DNA of 64,000 bases from UMGS1908 sp964432825 (lineage in GTDB: Bacteria; Bacillota; Clostridia; Christensenellales; UBA1242), in contig CAYSOX010000006.1 of NCBI GenBank assembly GCA_964432825.1, positions 7,766 through 71,765 on the forward strand, given 5' to 3'. This document shows, one piece after another, positions 15,763 through 23,699 of this stretch; positions within the stretch are counted from its first letter, which is position 1, and the number at the start of each line of letters is the position of its first letter. The notes beneath the pieces are model-generated. The model was not told the DNA's origin. It saw only the letters and a list, made by a program, of their open reading frames with translations, and did not search any database. The position numbers were made by a program, and so were the translations under genes.

Positions 15763-18438
15763 ATGGAAGAAATTAACATTGACGAGTGGAAGAGAAAACC
15801 ACTTGCGGTGATTGATGCAGAAATTAAAAGATTAGAAGATGAAAGGGATAGTTATTCAAAGGTACTACACCTATTTAAAAGAAGTGCCATTCAAAATAAT
15901 GTTGACGCTTTGAAAAGGGTAAAAAGTGAGAAGATCGAGAAAATTCTACAAGATGAATCCCATATTCAAACAACGGTTCGTGAGGGAAGGCGTAGTCTTG
16001 CTACTTTTTATAAGGAAATTGAAAGGGGTAAAAAAAGTACCGAACCGTGGAGTGAGGGTGAGTGGACTACATATTTGGAAACTGTTGAGCATGAAAAAGG
16101 TAGGTTATCGTACAATTTTAACGTAGGAATAATGCATATGGAAGAGTATCAATATCAAGAAGAGCCATTAATATCTGATGTGTTGAAAGAATGTAATGAT
16201 ATAATGAAAGAAATTGATAAAGTTATTCAATCAATTAAAGATAGGTCAATACTGAACGAAGATCTGACTGAGCAAGAGACTACGGCTGGAGAAACAGAAG
16301 AAGAGACTGTAAGCGAAGAAGTCGAGGAAGAGACCGAAGTCGAAGAGGTCGAGGAAGAGACCGAAGTCGAAGAAGTCGAGGAAGAGGCCAAAGTCGAAGA
16401 GGTTGCAGAAGAGACTGCAAGCGAAGAAGTCGAGGAAGAGGCTGAAGTCGAAGAAGTCGAGGAAGAGGCCGAAGTCGAAGAAGTCGAGGAAGAGGCCGAA
16501 GTCGAAGAAGTCGAGGAAGAGGCTGTTGAAAAAAATATTAAAACTTTGGAAACAGCAAAAAACAACCGCAATCAGAATATTCAACAAAGTATAGATGCTA
16601 TCAATGGAACTATAAAAGGTAATATGGATAGGGCACTTCTTAGTCTACGAAGCAAAATTAGTAGCACACTCCAAGGTTATGGTTGTAAGCCAATGAAAGA
16701 TTTTAACAACGAGGATTGGGGCTATTTTATAAATGGTATTAAAGAAGACATGGATAGGGCGTTGCAGGATTTTAAGGCGGAGGAAGCTAGAATAATACAA
16801 TATGGAATAGAAAGTGAGCCAGATGTTTCTCAAGCGATGGCAGATTTTCAAAATAATGTAGACAGAAAATATAGGGAGATTATAAAACCAGTTCAAGAGC
16901 AGCTTAATATATTTCAAGGGAAAACTCCGAATTATCTAACTGAAGAGAAACAAACTGGAATGACGGTGTATGGGGATCTACAAACTGGAATTGTCAGTGC
17001 AGAAAACAATGGAGAAAATAATAGTTTAAATACTTCAGTTGAGCCTGAAACAATAATATTTGATGCCGAAGACAAAATAAAAAGTTTGTCGGCGGGAAAC
17101 GAAAATCTGGATATTATTTATGATGTACCATTTGAGGAAGTTCCACAAGAGAAAGATGGCGAAGTCAAAGAGGTTCCAACAGCACCTAGGGTTTTGACTG
17201 CGGAAGAAAAATTGGAAATTCGACAAATGATGTTTGATGTCAAAAGTACAATTTTAGCGGCAGATGAGCCATGGGTGGATAGTTATTCAAAATCGTCTAT
17301 TGAAGGCAATATTGGGCGTGCATTAAAGATTTTAAACGCAAAAAAATCAAGGACAACAAATAAAAAAGATTTGCAATTTATAGATCAAGATATACAAAGA
17401 TTAGAAAGTTTAAAAAATGAAATTAATGAAAAATTCTTTGATGCTCAAAAAGAAACTCCTAGCACTACAAAAGCGGAAACACCAGAAAAACCTCAACCTG
17501 AGATGGAAACTCTTCAACCTGAAGCGGAGACCCCTCAACCCGAGGTGGAAACTCTTCAACCTGAAGCGGAGACCCCTCAACCAGAAATGAAAACTTCAGA
17601 GACCCCTCAACCTGAGGTGGAAGTCCCAGAAAAACCTCAACCTGAGGTGGAAGTCCCAGAAAAACCTCAACCAAAGGCGGATTCACCAGTTTCTGAAAAT
17701 GGGGACTCTAATGAATATGCAAAAACAGAAAGCCAAATATCTGAGAGTGCGCTAAAAGTTGCAAAGCCTAAAAAGCGCGGACTATTTAGAAGACTTATTG
17801 ATTGGTTGTTCCATCGTAATAAAAAGAATGTAAAAGATATGGTGATGGAGGGTGCGGCTGAAGCGGTTGCAAATGAGATTGGGCTTAACAAAGAGGATGT
17901 GGTTAAAGAATATGAAGAAGTGATTGCTGAAACTCCAACTAATGAAAGAGACGGTCAAACAAATCCGCAAGCAGACTCAGTTCAACGAGACAATGCGGTT
18001 CAAGGAGTTTCGGATGGTAGTGATTCAACCAAACCAAAGGCTAAAAAACAAAAAAAATATACGGTTGAAAATGTTGTTGCAGATGAAAATGGCGTTGTAC
18101 ATTTAGAAGATAGCAAGTTGTTAAGTAAACTTGTAAAGAAAAATGGTAAAACAACTAAAAAATACAATGTTTTAAAACAGATTATTGCAAAATATCCAAG
18201 CACATTGACAAATTTACCACCAGAGGTGTTGGAACAATTAGCTAATGCAAAAACAAATGGAATAAATGCACTTGACGACCTTAAGGGTACATATTTAATG
18301 TCAATGATAAACCAAGTGGGCGCGCAGAAAATGGATGTAAATAAGTTGGTTCAAGGAATGGAAGAAAGTATAAAAAGAATTCGTGGAGAAGGCGAAATGC
18401 AGGCAGATGCGTCGGAAAGTGAAGAACGGGTATCTTAA
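15763..18438 (+). CDS. Large repeat-rich helical protein (891 aa), function unknown
   Basis: Start ATG behind AGGGG. Parts in order: an EWK helical module (1-165) related to modules in the 13289 protein; a Glu/Val 9-residue repeat region (about 180-254); a second and third helical module with Asp/Met/Asp-rich helices (about 265-390 and 485-565); a Pro/Gln/Glu repeat region (about 573-640, QPEAETPQPE-like); a basic amphipathic segment (about 669-690); and a C-terminal domain (about 765-885) without low complexity. No signal peptide or membrane helix. The layout resembles an adaptor or scaffold. A strong terminator follows at 18604. Confidence 0.8.
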   Translation: MEEINIDEWKRKPLAVIDAEIKRLEDERDSYSKVLHLFKRSAIQNNVDALKRVKSEKIEKILQDESHIQTTVREGRRSLATFYKEIERGKKSTEPWSEGEWTTYLETVEHEKGRLSYNFNVGIMHMEEYQYQEEPLISDVLKECNDIMKEIDKVIQSIKDRSILNEDLTEQETTAGETEEETVSEEVEEETEVEEVEEETEVEEVEEEAKVEEVAEETASEEVEEEAEVEEVEEEAEVEEVEEEAEVEEVEEEAVEKNIKTLETAKNNRNQNIQQSIDAINGTIKGNMDRALLSLRSKISSTLQGYGCKPMKDFNNEDWGYFINGIKEDMDRALQDFKAEEARIIQYGIESEPDVSQAMADFQNNVDRKYREIIKPVQEQLNIFQGKTPNYLTEEKQTGMTVYGDLQTGIVSAENNGENNSLNTSVEPETIIFDAEDKIKSLSAGNENLDIIYDVPFEEVPQEKDGEVKEVPTAPRVLTAEEKLEIRQMMFDVKSTILAADEPWVDSYSKSSIEGNIGRALKILNAKKSRTTNKKDLQFIDQDIQRLESLKNEINEKFFDAQKETPSTTKAETPEKPQPEMETLQPEAETPQPEVETLQPEAETPQPEMKTSETPQPEVEVPEKPQPEVEVPEKPQPKADSPVSENGDSNEYAKTESQISESALKVAKPKKRGLFRRLIDWLFHRNKKNVKDMVMEGAAEAVANEIGLNKEDVVKEYEEVIAETPTNERDGQTNPQADSVQRDNAVQGVSDGSDSTKPKAKKQKKYTVENVVADENGVVHLEDSKLLSKLVKKNGKTTKKYNVLKQIIAKYPSTLTNLPPEVLEQLANAKTNGINALDDLKGTYLMSMINQVGAQKMDVNKLVQGMEESIKRIRGEGEMQADASESEERVS
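16311..16524 (+). repeat. Glu/Val 27-bp coding repeats
   Basis: About eight copies of a 27-bp unit encoding EVEEVEEEA or close variants (EEVEEETEV, EEVEEEAEV), with a less perfect copy in the middle. The DNA units (GAAGTCGAGGAAGAG) are nearly identical and have higher GC than their surroundings. Confidence 0.85.
17482..17685 (+). repeat. Pro/Gln/Glu coding repeats
   Basis: A set of 7-10-residue repeats of the type LQPEAETPQPE and VEVPEKPQPE. The DNA copies of the last type are almost identical. Likely a stiff or extended linker between the helical part and the basic C-terminal part of the protein. Confidence 0.8.
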
Positions 18439-18603
18439 AGTTTCGCTTTGCAAGGTTAAGCCCGAGGTTAAAATTAGGAATACAAAATAGTTTAAAACCG
18501 AGGTATAAATTAAAACTATTAAATAGTTTAGATTAAAAGCATAAAATTTTTTTAAAATTAACCAACCCGTATTCCATTTTTAATTAAAGCATAAAGCATT
18601 ATA

Positions 18604-18650
18604 AAAAACACATTAACGGCTTTAGTAAAAAGTCTTAATGTGTTTTTCTC
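18604..18650 (+). terminator. Rho-independent terminator of the second coiled-coil block
   Basis: AAAAACACATTAA (18604-18616) pairs with TTAATGTGTTTTT (18635-18647), 13 bp, followed by CTCTTTT. Confidence 0.85.
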
Positions 18651-18858
18651 TTTTGTAAATTTATATTTGAGTTTTATGATTAGATATTAAAAAATGGCTA
18701 TTGCAATGAATATTAAAAGAAAGATATTGTGAAACATATTAAAGAAAGATATTGAGTTTTTTATTTTTATATAAAGATGTAAAAATTAAGTGATAAAAAG
18801 CGATTGTATAGCCTCGAAAATTCTTCGATTAACTTCCGAATAAAAGTCCGAATGCTTA

Positions 18859-18895
18859 AATTTTTGCAATATATTATAAATTGCAAAAATTTTTT
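18859..18895 (+). terminator. Isolated terminator-type hairpin
   Basis: AATTTTTGCAA (18859-18869) pairs perfectly with TTGCAAAAATT (18881-18891) and runs into TTTT. There is no gene between it and the terminator at 18604, so it may end a small untranslated RNA made from 18650-18890. Confidence 0.65.
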
Positions 18896-18997
18896 GATTG
18901 AAAATTGGTGATGTTTTATATGTGAAAATTTTATTAGTTTTTACTATCAGTGGCTGAAGAAATACAAATCCTTTTTGTTTGCATATTGTTTGCATAC

Positions 18998-19105
18998 AAC
19001 AAGTTTTGAGGGTGAAATATTACTTAGAAAGGCAAAATTTTAATTTTGCAGGTGCGACCATTACAATTTCTGAGTAAAGTGAAAAAGCATACTAAAATAG
19101 TTTAA
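18998..19105 (+). repeat. Dispersed intergenic repeat, copy 1
   Basis: Contains GCAAAATTTTAATTTTGCAG and GTGCGACC at 19033-19060, followed by an A/T block and GAAAAAGCATACTAAAATAG. It aligns with the inverted copy at 14790-14876 and with the copy at 43842-43937. Confidence 0.65.
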
Positions 19106-19929
19106 ATAATTATGCCTAATAATAGTTTTAAAATTGCTAGCACACCTAAAAAACCTAGAAAACGAACAAACCAAATTATAAAGTTTACTTTTTTATCAGA
19201 TTTAAAAAATAATCCCCAAACGACGATTCTTTCAGCGGGGCTTAAAAAGATTCTTAAAATACCCAAAGCATTTGGGAAAAAGTAAAATCCTTTTTCTTCC
19301 AGATAGTCACACATTATTAGTTTGCACGAAATATTCTTGGTTTTGCATGGACCGGTGCACATAAATTTGCAAGTTTTTGGGCAACAGCCCGTGGTGGTTT
19401 TGAAGTCTCTAGCACGATGTTTTGAACAGCGATTGTCTTTAAAATCGCACATATTATGCTCGGAATTTTCTAGGTCAAGATAATTGCACGCATAGTTTAT
19501 TGCCGTGGAAGTTTTTTTGAAAAATGGGGTGCAAAGGGAGGTGTTTATCATAAACTCCAACATTTTGTGGTTATTATTTTTGCGGTTTGTTAAGTTTTCA
19601 ACAAAAAGGGTGGTTGAAAATTGATTTTTAAAATGCCTGTTGGCAAAACGCAATATTTTTGTTGTGATTTTATACAACTGTATTAATTGCTTAACATTTT
19701 CCTTTTGAATTTGTTTTGTTTCGGTCTTTGATGAACCATAAAGCATTTTCCCCAAGTTTAGGGAAGTAAAATCAATAACAAATTTGTGGGATAAATTATT
19801 TAAGTTAGAATCATTATTTAATTTATTTTGTTTAACATAATTTTTAAAGGACTTAAAACAATTTTTATCCAAATTTATTTCAAAGCATTGGTCGGGTTTT
19901 GTATCAAAATTTTCTATAGTGTATTTCAT
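19102..19929 (-). CDS. Cys-rich protein with C-terminal membrane segment (275 aa), function unknown
   Basis: I chose the ATG at 19929 because a near-perfect promoter ends 6 nt before it, which leaves no room for the 12 extra codons upstream. The middle of the protein has a dense cysteine cluster (about residues 154-214: NRCSKHR, TGCCPKTCKFMCTGPC, ISCKLIMC) suggesting zinc or iron-sulfur binding. A conserved-looking aromatic stretch and a hydrophobic C-terminus (about 250-275) suggest membrane attachment. No ribosome site is visible. The gene converges on the 15763 operon, and copy 1 of the dispersed repeat lies at its 3' end. I do not recognise the family. Confidence 0.7.
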   Translation of the reverse strand: MKYTIENFDTKPDQCFEINLDKNCFKSFKNYVKQNKLNNDSNLNNLSHKFVIDFTSLNLGKMLYGSSKTETKQIQKENVKQLIQLYKITTKILRFANRHFKNQFSTTLFVENLTNRKNNNHKMLEFMINTSLCTPFFKKTSTAINYACNYLDLENSEHNMCDFKDNRCSKHRARDFKTTTGCCPKTCKFMCTGPCKTKNISCKLIMCDYLEEKGFYFFPNALGILRIFLSPAERIVVWGLFFKSDKKVNFIIWFVRFLGFLGVLAILKLLLGIII

Positions 19930-19935
19930 AGCTGA

Positions 19936-19965
19936 ATTATATAATATGTGGGTGGCATTTGTCAA
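19936..19965 (-). promoter_or_regulatory. Consensus promoter giving a leaderless start for the Cys-rich gene
   Basis: On the minus strand: TTGACA (19965-19960), 18-bp spacer, TATAAT (19941-19936), then only 6 nt (TCAGCT) to the ATG. Transcription would start at or next to the ATG. Confidence 0.85.
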
Positions 19966-20068
19966 ATAATTACAAACTTAATATGTTTTAAATGTGTAAA
20001 TGGTTTATTTGGTATAAATTTTATTTATTCAATATTTTTTTAGCCAATTGGTTATATAAAAGCAATCT

Positions 20069-20230
20069 GCAAAAAGTACCCCAAATGCAAAGCCGTTTAA
20101 AATTGATGCTTTAGGGTTGCATATGGTTAAAGAAAGGGGCGAAATGATGATGACCTCGCATCCATATTAAATAACGAGAGGCATTAAATTGACCGATTTT
20201 ATCTATATGGAGTTTTTGTTATTCTATCCT
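20069..20230 (+). pseudogene. Decayed fragment of a PHP phosphoesterase gene
   Basis: Read in one frame from 20072 it gives KSTPNAKPFKIDA, then VKERGEMMMTSHPY, then a stop (TAA in place of CAA). This aligns codon for codon with KSDPNAKQLKLDA and VKETGGMMVIAHPYQ of the intact PHP protein at 21287-22114. After the stop the similarity continues (ITRGIKLT against IMRDNKLT). A short further match (ATGGAGT) appears after an apparent deletion. No start and no open frame remain. Confidence 0.75.
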
Positions 20231-20286
20231 TATTATTTTTTTTGTTGAGATTTGGTTTTTTTCGTTTTACTTTTTTTTTGTTTAGA

Positions 20287-20994
20287 TTAAATGGTGTTTG
20301 CGCCGACATTTAAATAACTTACAACACCTTTATAAATTGAGTAGGCAACTTTTTCTTGGTAATCGTCTTGAGTAAGCAAGGTTTCATCTTCGGGATTGGA
20401 TAAAAAACCACATTCGCATAAAACTATTGGAATATCCACACATTTTAGTATGTAATAATCCCCAATTGCAATACCTTTATTGCTTTTTGGTAGGTCGGAG
20501 GCAAAACAATTTTGAATGCTCTTTGCTAAAGTTTCACTTTCGGGATTTATTGTGTTATAAAAAACTTGGGCACCGCGATTGGCACTTGTAGAAAAACTAT
20601 TCATATGAATAGAAATCGCAATAGAAGCGTTTGATTTTTCTATTATTTCTTTTCGTGCTAGCATATCGCGTTTTTTGTACCCCGAAGAATATGTTCCGTA
20701 AAGTCCGTCGGGCGATGTTCGTGTTAAAATCACATTAAAATCATTTTTGTCCAACAATGATTTTAATTTATTGCTAATTTTCAGGTTTAATTCACTTTCG
20801 GTAACACTGGTGGTTCTTCCGATTGAGCCGGGGTCAATCCCGCCATGGCCGGGGTCTATAACTATGGTTAGCCCCATATTTGGACTTGCTTTAACGGCAA
20901 AAAATGAAGAATTTTTGTAAATGCTAATTGAAAATATAAGGCAGACCGAGACAATCACCAGCATTATATATTTTAATTGAGTTGTATATTTCAT
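20287..20994 (-). CDS. cwlD: N-acetylmuramoyl-L-alanine amidase, CwlD-like (Amidase_3)
   Basis: A zinc amidase that cleaves the bond between N-acetylmuramic acid and L-alanine in peptidoglycan; CwlD is the spore-cortex version in Bacillus. Visible: an N-terminal signal-anchor (about residues 7-27), IVIDPGHGGIDPGSIG with the first zinc His, ESELNLKISNKLKSLL with the Glu ligand, SIHMNSF with the next His, and a late CECGFLSNPED with the catalytic Glu. I place the start at the ATG at 20994, just before the signal-anchor; the 48 in-frame residues upstream are Lys/Phe-rich and look non-coding. There is no ribosome site. The symbol rests on overall layout and size, so a vegetative amidase is possible. 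Confidence 0.8.
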   Translation of the reverse strand: MKYTTQLKYIMLVIVSVCLIFSISIYKNSSFFAVKASPNMGLTIVIDPGHGGIDPGSIGRTTSVTESELNLKISNKLKSLLDKNDFNVILTRTSPDGLYGTYSSGYKKRDMLARKEIIEKSNASIAISIHMNSFSTSANRGAQVFYNTINPESETLAKSIQNCFASDLPKSNKGIAIGDYYILKCVDIPIVLCECGFLSNPEDETLLTQDDYQEKVAYSIYKGVVSYLNVGANTI

Positions 20995-21201
20995 AGTCAA
21001 TTTTATGCTTTTGGTAGCCTTATTATGTAAAAGGAATTTAAAAGATAGTTTGTCTTTAAAAAATATATTCAGCACGAAATAATTTGTTTTTTTAACAAAA
21101 GTTTTAATTTTTTTAAGGCAATAAAATTTAAAAACCAACTTTAATTTTGATTGTGCGGAAAAAATTTTTTAATATTCAAGTTGTCTTAAAATTTAAAATG
21201 C

Positions 21202-21230
21202 TTTACAAAATAAGGCAAATGCGGTACAAT
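21202..21230 (+). promoter_or_regulatory. Promoter for the PHP gene
   Basis: TTTACA (21202-21207), 17-bp spacer, TACAAT (21225-21230), about 50 nt before the ATG at 21287. Confidence 0.65.
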
Positions 21231-21286
21231 TAAAGAGTAGAAGAGTGTTTTTTAACAATCAACAAATAAATAAAAAGGAGCAACAA

Positions 21287-22114
21287 ATGGAATTAGGTGA
21301 GGTAGATTTACATATTCATACAACTTGTTCGGATGGACAATATTCGGTGGATGAAATATTGGAAAAAGCAAAAGAAAGAGGCCTTAAAATAATAGGAATA
21401 GTAGACCACGACACAATAAAACATTTTGAGGTTTTAAGCAAAAGCAAGGTTGCTATTGATATGCTTTTAAACAGGTTCCAAATTTTTGCGGGCGTAGAAT
21501 TTTCGTGTAAGATTGGAAGTTTGAAAATGCATTTAATTGGCTATAGCATCAATTATAAGGACGAGAAAATTGTTAAACTTATTGAAAAGGCGGACGAATT
21601 GCGTTTAAAAAAATTATATTGCTATATTGATAGATTAAAAAATTTAGATATAAACCTTTCGGATGAGCAAATTGCAAGACTTGAAAAAATTCAGAATGTA
21701 GGTCGTGTAGAAATTGCAAAATGTTTGGTTGAAAATGGTGTGGTGAAGTCGGTTGATGAGGCGTTTGTAAGCCTATTAAAAAGTGACCCAAATGCAAAGC
21801 AGTTGAAACTTGATGCTAGAGAGGTTATTCAGACAGTTAAAGAAACGGGCGGAATGATGGTAATTGCACATCCATATCAAATAATGAGAGATAATAAATT
21901 AACCGAAGAACAGACGGTGGAGGTTTGGAAAACTTTAATTGAATTAGGTGTAGAAGGAATGGAGTGTTATTATTCTAGTTACACAAAAGAACAGATACAA
22001 AAATTGGTGAGTTTTGCAAGCAATAACAAATTAAATATAACAATGGGTAGTGATTTTCACGGCGAGAAAATTAAACCTAAAATTAAATTGGGGCAAATTA
22101 TGTTGAGTGAATAA
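21287..22114 (+). CDS. PHP-domain phosphoesterase (YciV/TrpH type)
   Basis: PHP proteins are metal-dependent phosphoesterases; this branch includes RNase AM/YciV, which removes nucleotides or phosphates from 5' ends or small nucleotides. Metal-binding motifs are all present: DLHIHTTCSDG, GIVDHDT, GVEFSC, IAHPYQ and GSDFHGE. I chose the ATG at 21287, 6 nt after AAAAGGAG, over the GTG at 21245. The 275-aa length fits the family. A decayed relative lies about 1 kb upstream. The exact substrate cannot be read from sequence. Confidence 0.85.
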   Translation: MELGEVDLHIHTTCSDGQYSVDEILEKAKERGLKIIGIVDHDTIKHFEVLSKSKVAIDMLLNRFQIFAGVEFSCKIGSLKMHLIGYSINYKDEKIVKLIEKADELRLKKLYCYIDRLKNLDINLSDEQIARLEKIQNVGRVEIAKCLVENGVVKSVDEAFVSLLKSDPNAKQLKLDAREVIQTVKETGGMMVIAHPYQIMRDNKLTEEQTVEVWKTLIELGVEGMECYYSSYTKEQIQKLVSFASNNKLNITMGSDFHGEKIKPKIKLGQIMLSE

Positions 22115-22168
22115 ATTTGTTTTGAATAATCACAAAAGTGTGTTACATTAATTATGGTAGTAGTGGGG

Positions 22169-22189
22169 GTGTTTTCCCTCACAAAACAC
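22169..22189 (+). promoter_or_regulatory. Hairpin in the leader of the nucleotidyltransferase gene
   Basis: GTGTTTT (22169-22175) pairs with AAAACAC (22183-22189), 7-nt loop, about 30 nt before the next ATG. No T-run follows, so it is more likely a leader element or weak terminator than a full one. Confidence 0.35.
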
Positions 22190-22218
22190 ACAAAAATAAA
22201 TTTTAGGAGATAAAATAT

Positions 22219-23124
22219 ATGGAATTAGTAATTATGGCTGCTGGTATGGGAAGTCGTTTTGGAGGATTGAAACAGATTGAGCCAATCAATAAATATGATG
22301 AGTTTATTATTGATTATTCAATTTATGATGCGATTCGGGTCGGCTTTGACAAGGTGGTGTTTATAATAAAAGAAGAAAATTATGATGTGTTTAGAGAAAC
22401 TGTTGGCAAACGGGTTGAAAAGCAAATAAGTGTAGAATATGTTTTTCAGCGATTGGAAGATATCCCAGCGGGCTTTTCAGTTCCAGATGGCAGGGTAAAG
22501 CCTTGGGGAACGGCGCATGCAATACTTTGTTGTAAACATTCGGTTCATAATAATTTTGTTATTATAAATGCCGATGATTTTTATGGAAAAAATGCATTTG
22601 AAGTTATAGGAAATGCATTAAAAAATAGTCTTAGCGAAAATGCTTTTTATCTTGCGGGATATAGAGTCAAAAATACTTTAACAGATAATGGTGCGGTAAA
22701 AAGAGGGGCTTGTAATGTTGAAAATGGGTATTTAACAAAGATTGTTGAATGTAGCATTGAATCAAATAATGGCAAAATTATTGCAAGTCCACTAAGTGGT
22801 GAGGAAAGTTTTGAAGTGAAGCCAGAAAGTCCGGTTTCTATGAATATGTTTGGTTTTACTCCAATGATTTTCAATTATTTGGAAAAGCGATTTGTTCAAT
22901 TTTTATCAAATTTGAAATATTCAAAAGACCCATTAAAAGCCGAATTTTTAATTCCGGATGTTGTAGATGAAATGGTTGAGCATAATATTGCAACGGTTAA
23001 GGTTTTGGACACAACGGCGGTTTGGCACGGTGTTACATATAAAGAAGATAAAGAGGAAGTTGTAAACGCTATAGCAGACCTTGTTAAAACGGGTGAATAC
23101 CCAGAAAAACTATGGAACAATTAA
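22219..23124 (+). CDS. Sugar-phosphate nucleotidyltransferase-like protein
   Basis: The N-terminal AAGMGSRFGGLKQ is the nucleotide-binding signature of NDP-sugar pyrophosphorylases (NTP_transferase family), and NADDFYG supplies the metal-binding Asp region. The 301-aa product has no hexapeptide or other C-terminal extension. GTAHAILC also fits the family. It would couple NTP with a sugar phosphate (or similar) to give an NDP-sugar for cell-surface synthesis; the substrate is not evident. Start ATG behind TAGGAG. Confidence 0.85.
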   Translation: MELVIMAAGMGSRFGGLKQIEPINKYDEFIIDYSIYDAIRVGFDKVVFIIKEENYDVFRETVGKRVEKQISVEYVFQRLEDIPAGFSVPDGRVKPWGTAHAILCCKHSVHNNFVIINADDFYGKNAFEVIGNALKNSLSENAFYLAGYRVKNTLTDNGAVKRGACNVENGYLTKIVECSIESNNGKIIASPLSGEESFEVKPESPVSMNMFGFTPMIFNYLEKRFVQFLSNLKYSKDPLKAEFLIPDVVDEMVEHNIATVKVLDTTAVWHGVTYKEDKEEVVNAIADLVKTGEYPEKLWNN

Positions 23125-23168
23125 AATATACAATAATTGAAAATTTTTAAAAAAGTGGTTTAAAATAG

Positions 23169-23198
23169 TTGATTTTTAGTTATAATGTATAGTAAAAT
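23169..23198 (+). promoter_or_regulatory. Candidate promoter for spoVG
   Basis: TTGATT (23169-23174), 18-bp spacer, TAAAAT (23193-23198), about 50 nt before the ATG. A TATAAT at 23180 without a good -35 is an alternative. Confidence 0.45.
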
Positions 23199-23248
23199 AT
23201 AATTACCAAACGATGATTTGGATACTAAAAGCAAAGAGGTAAAAAAAC

Positions 23249-23532
23249 ATGAAAATTTCTGACGTAAGAATTCGCATGGTGAAGAGCGAAACAAGCAAAA
23301 TCAAGGCATCTGCTTCAATTACTATTGATGAATGTTTTGTAGTACATGACATCAAGGTTATTGAAGGTAATGAAGGTTTCTTCATTGCTATGCCTAGCCG
23401 TAAGACTCCAGATGGAGAATTCAAGGATNNNNNNNNNNCAAGGATATCGTTCATCCACTAAACACCGAAACTCGTGAAATGATCAAAGAAGTTGTTCTAA
23501 AAGCATTCAATGAAGCAAAAGACGCTGAATAG
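23249..23532 (+). CDS. spoVG: Septation/regulatory protein SpoVG (interrupted by an assembly gap)
   Basis: SpoVG is a small nucleic-acid-binding regulator of septation, capsule and sporulation genes in Firmicutes. The left part reads MKISDVRIRMVKSE through FFIAMPSRKTPDGEFKD and the right part KDIVHPLNTETREMIKEVV to the stop at 23530-23532. They are separated by ten N. The sequence on both sides of the N ends or begins with CAAGGAT. Collapsing this 7-nt overlap and the ten N gives a single 88-aa frame (284-17=267 nt) with the expected GEF-KD-I-HP junction. So the gene is almost certainly intact and the break is artificial. Ribosome site AAAGAGG. A strong terminator follows. Confidence 0.92.
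23429..23438. other. Scaffold gap of ten N inside spoVG
   Basis: Ten N, flanked by CAAGGAT on both sides. This is typical of two contigs with a short unmerged overlap. Probably no sequence is missing. Confidence 0.9.
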
Positions 23533-23584
23533 TAACTTTTAAATATATATTTAATTGTGCTAGAATTATTTCAATAAGTGTTTT

Positions 23585-23615
23585 AAGTTCACTGCCTATT
23601 AGGTGGTGAACTTTT
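23585..23615 (+). terminator. Rho-independent terminator of spoVG
   Basis: AAGTTCACTGCCT (23585-23597), ATT loop, AGGTGGTGAACTT (23601-23613): a 13-bp stem including two G-U pairs, then TT. Confidence 0.85.
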
Positions 23616-23699
23616 AAATTGTAGTCTTTAACGAAAACGACTGCCACTTTAAGCGGAGGTTTGCAATATTATTACGATTGGTAAACATTTAATTATACC

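Larger units (their letters stand above)
18439..19101. other. Intergenic region, 663 bp, between converging genes
   Basis: It holds the operon terminator (18604), a pair of short direct repeats (ATATTAAA(A)GAAAGATATTG, about 18709-18755), a second isolated terminator hairpin (18859) and dispersed-repeat copy 1 (about 18998-19105). No gene I can support. Confidence 0.5.

Noticed and set aside
16227..16587. Long minus-strand frames rich in Ser/Thr or Phe/Leu/Asp
   Set aside because: Shadows of the Glu/Val coding repeats on the plus strand; no start context.
18786..18995. 69-aa frame on the minus strand
   Set aside because: Overlaps the orphan terminator, has no ribosome site or recognisable domain.
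21000..21138. N-terminal extension of the CwlD-like protein by 48 residues
   Set aside because: Lys/Phe/Asn-rich, typical of translated AT-rich spacer, and would bury the signal-anchor inside the protein.
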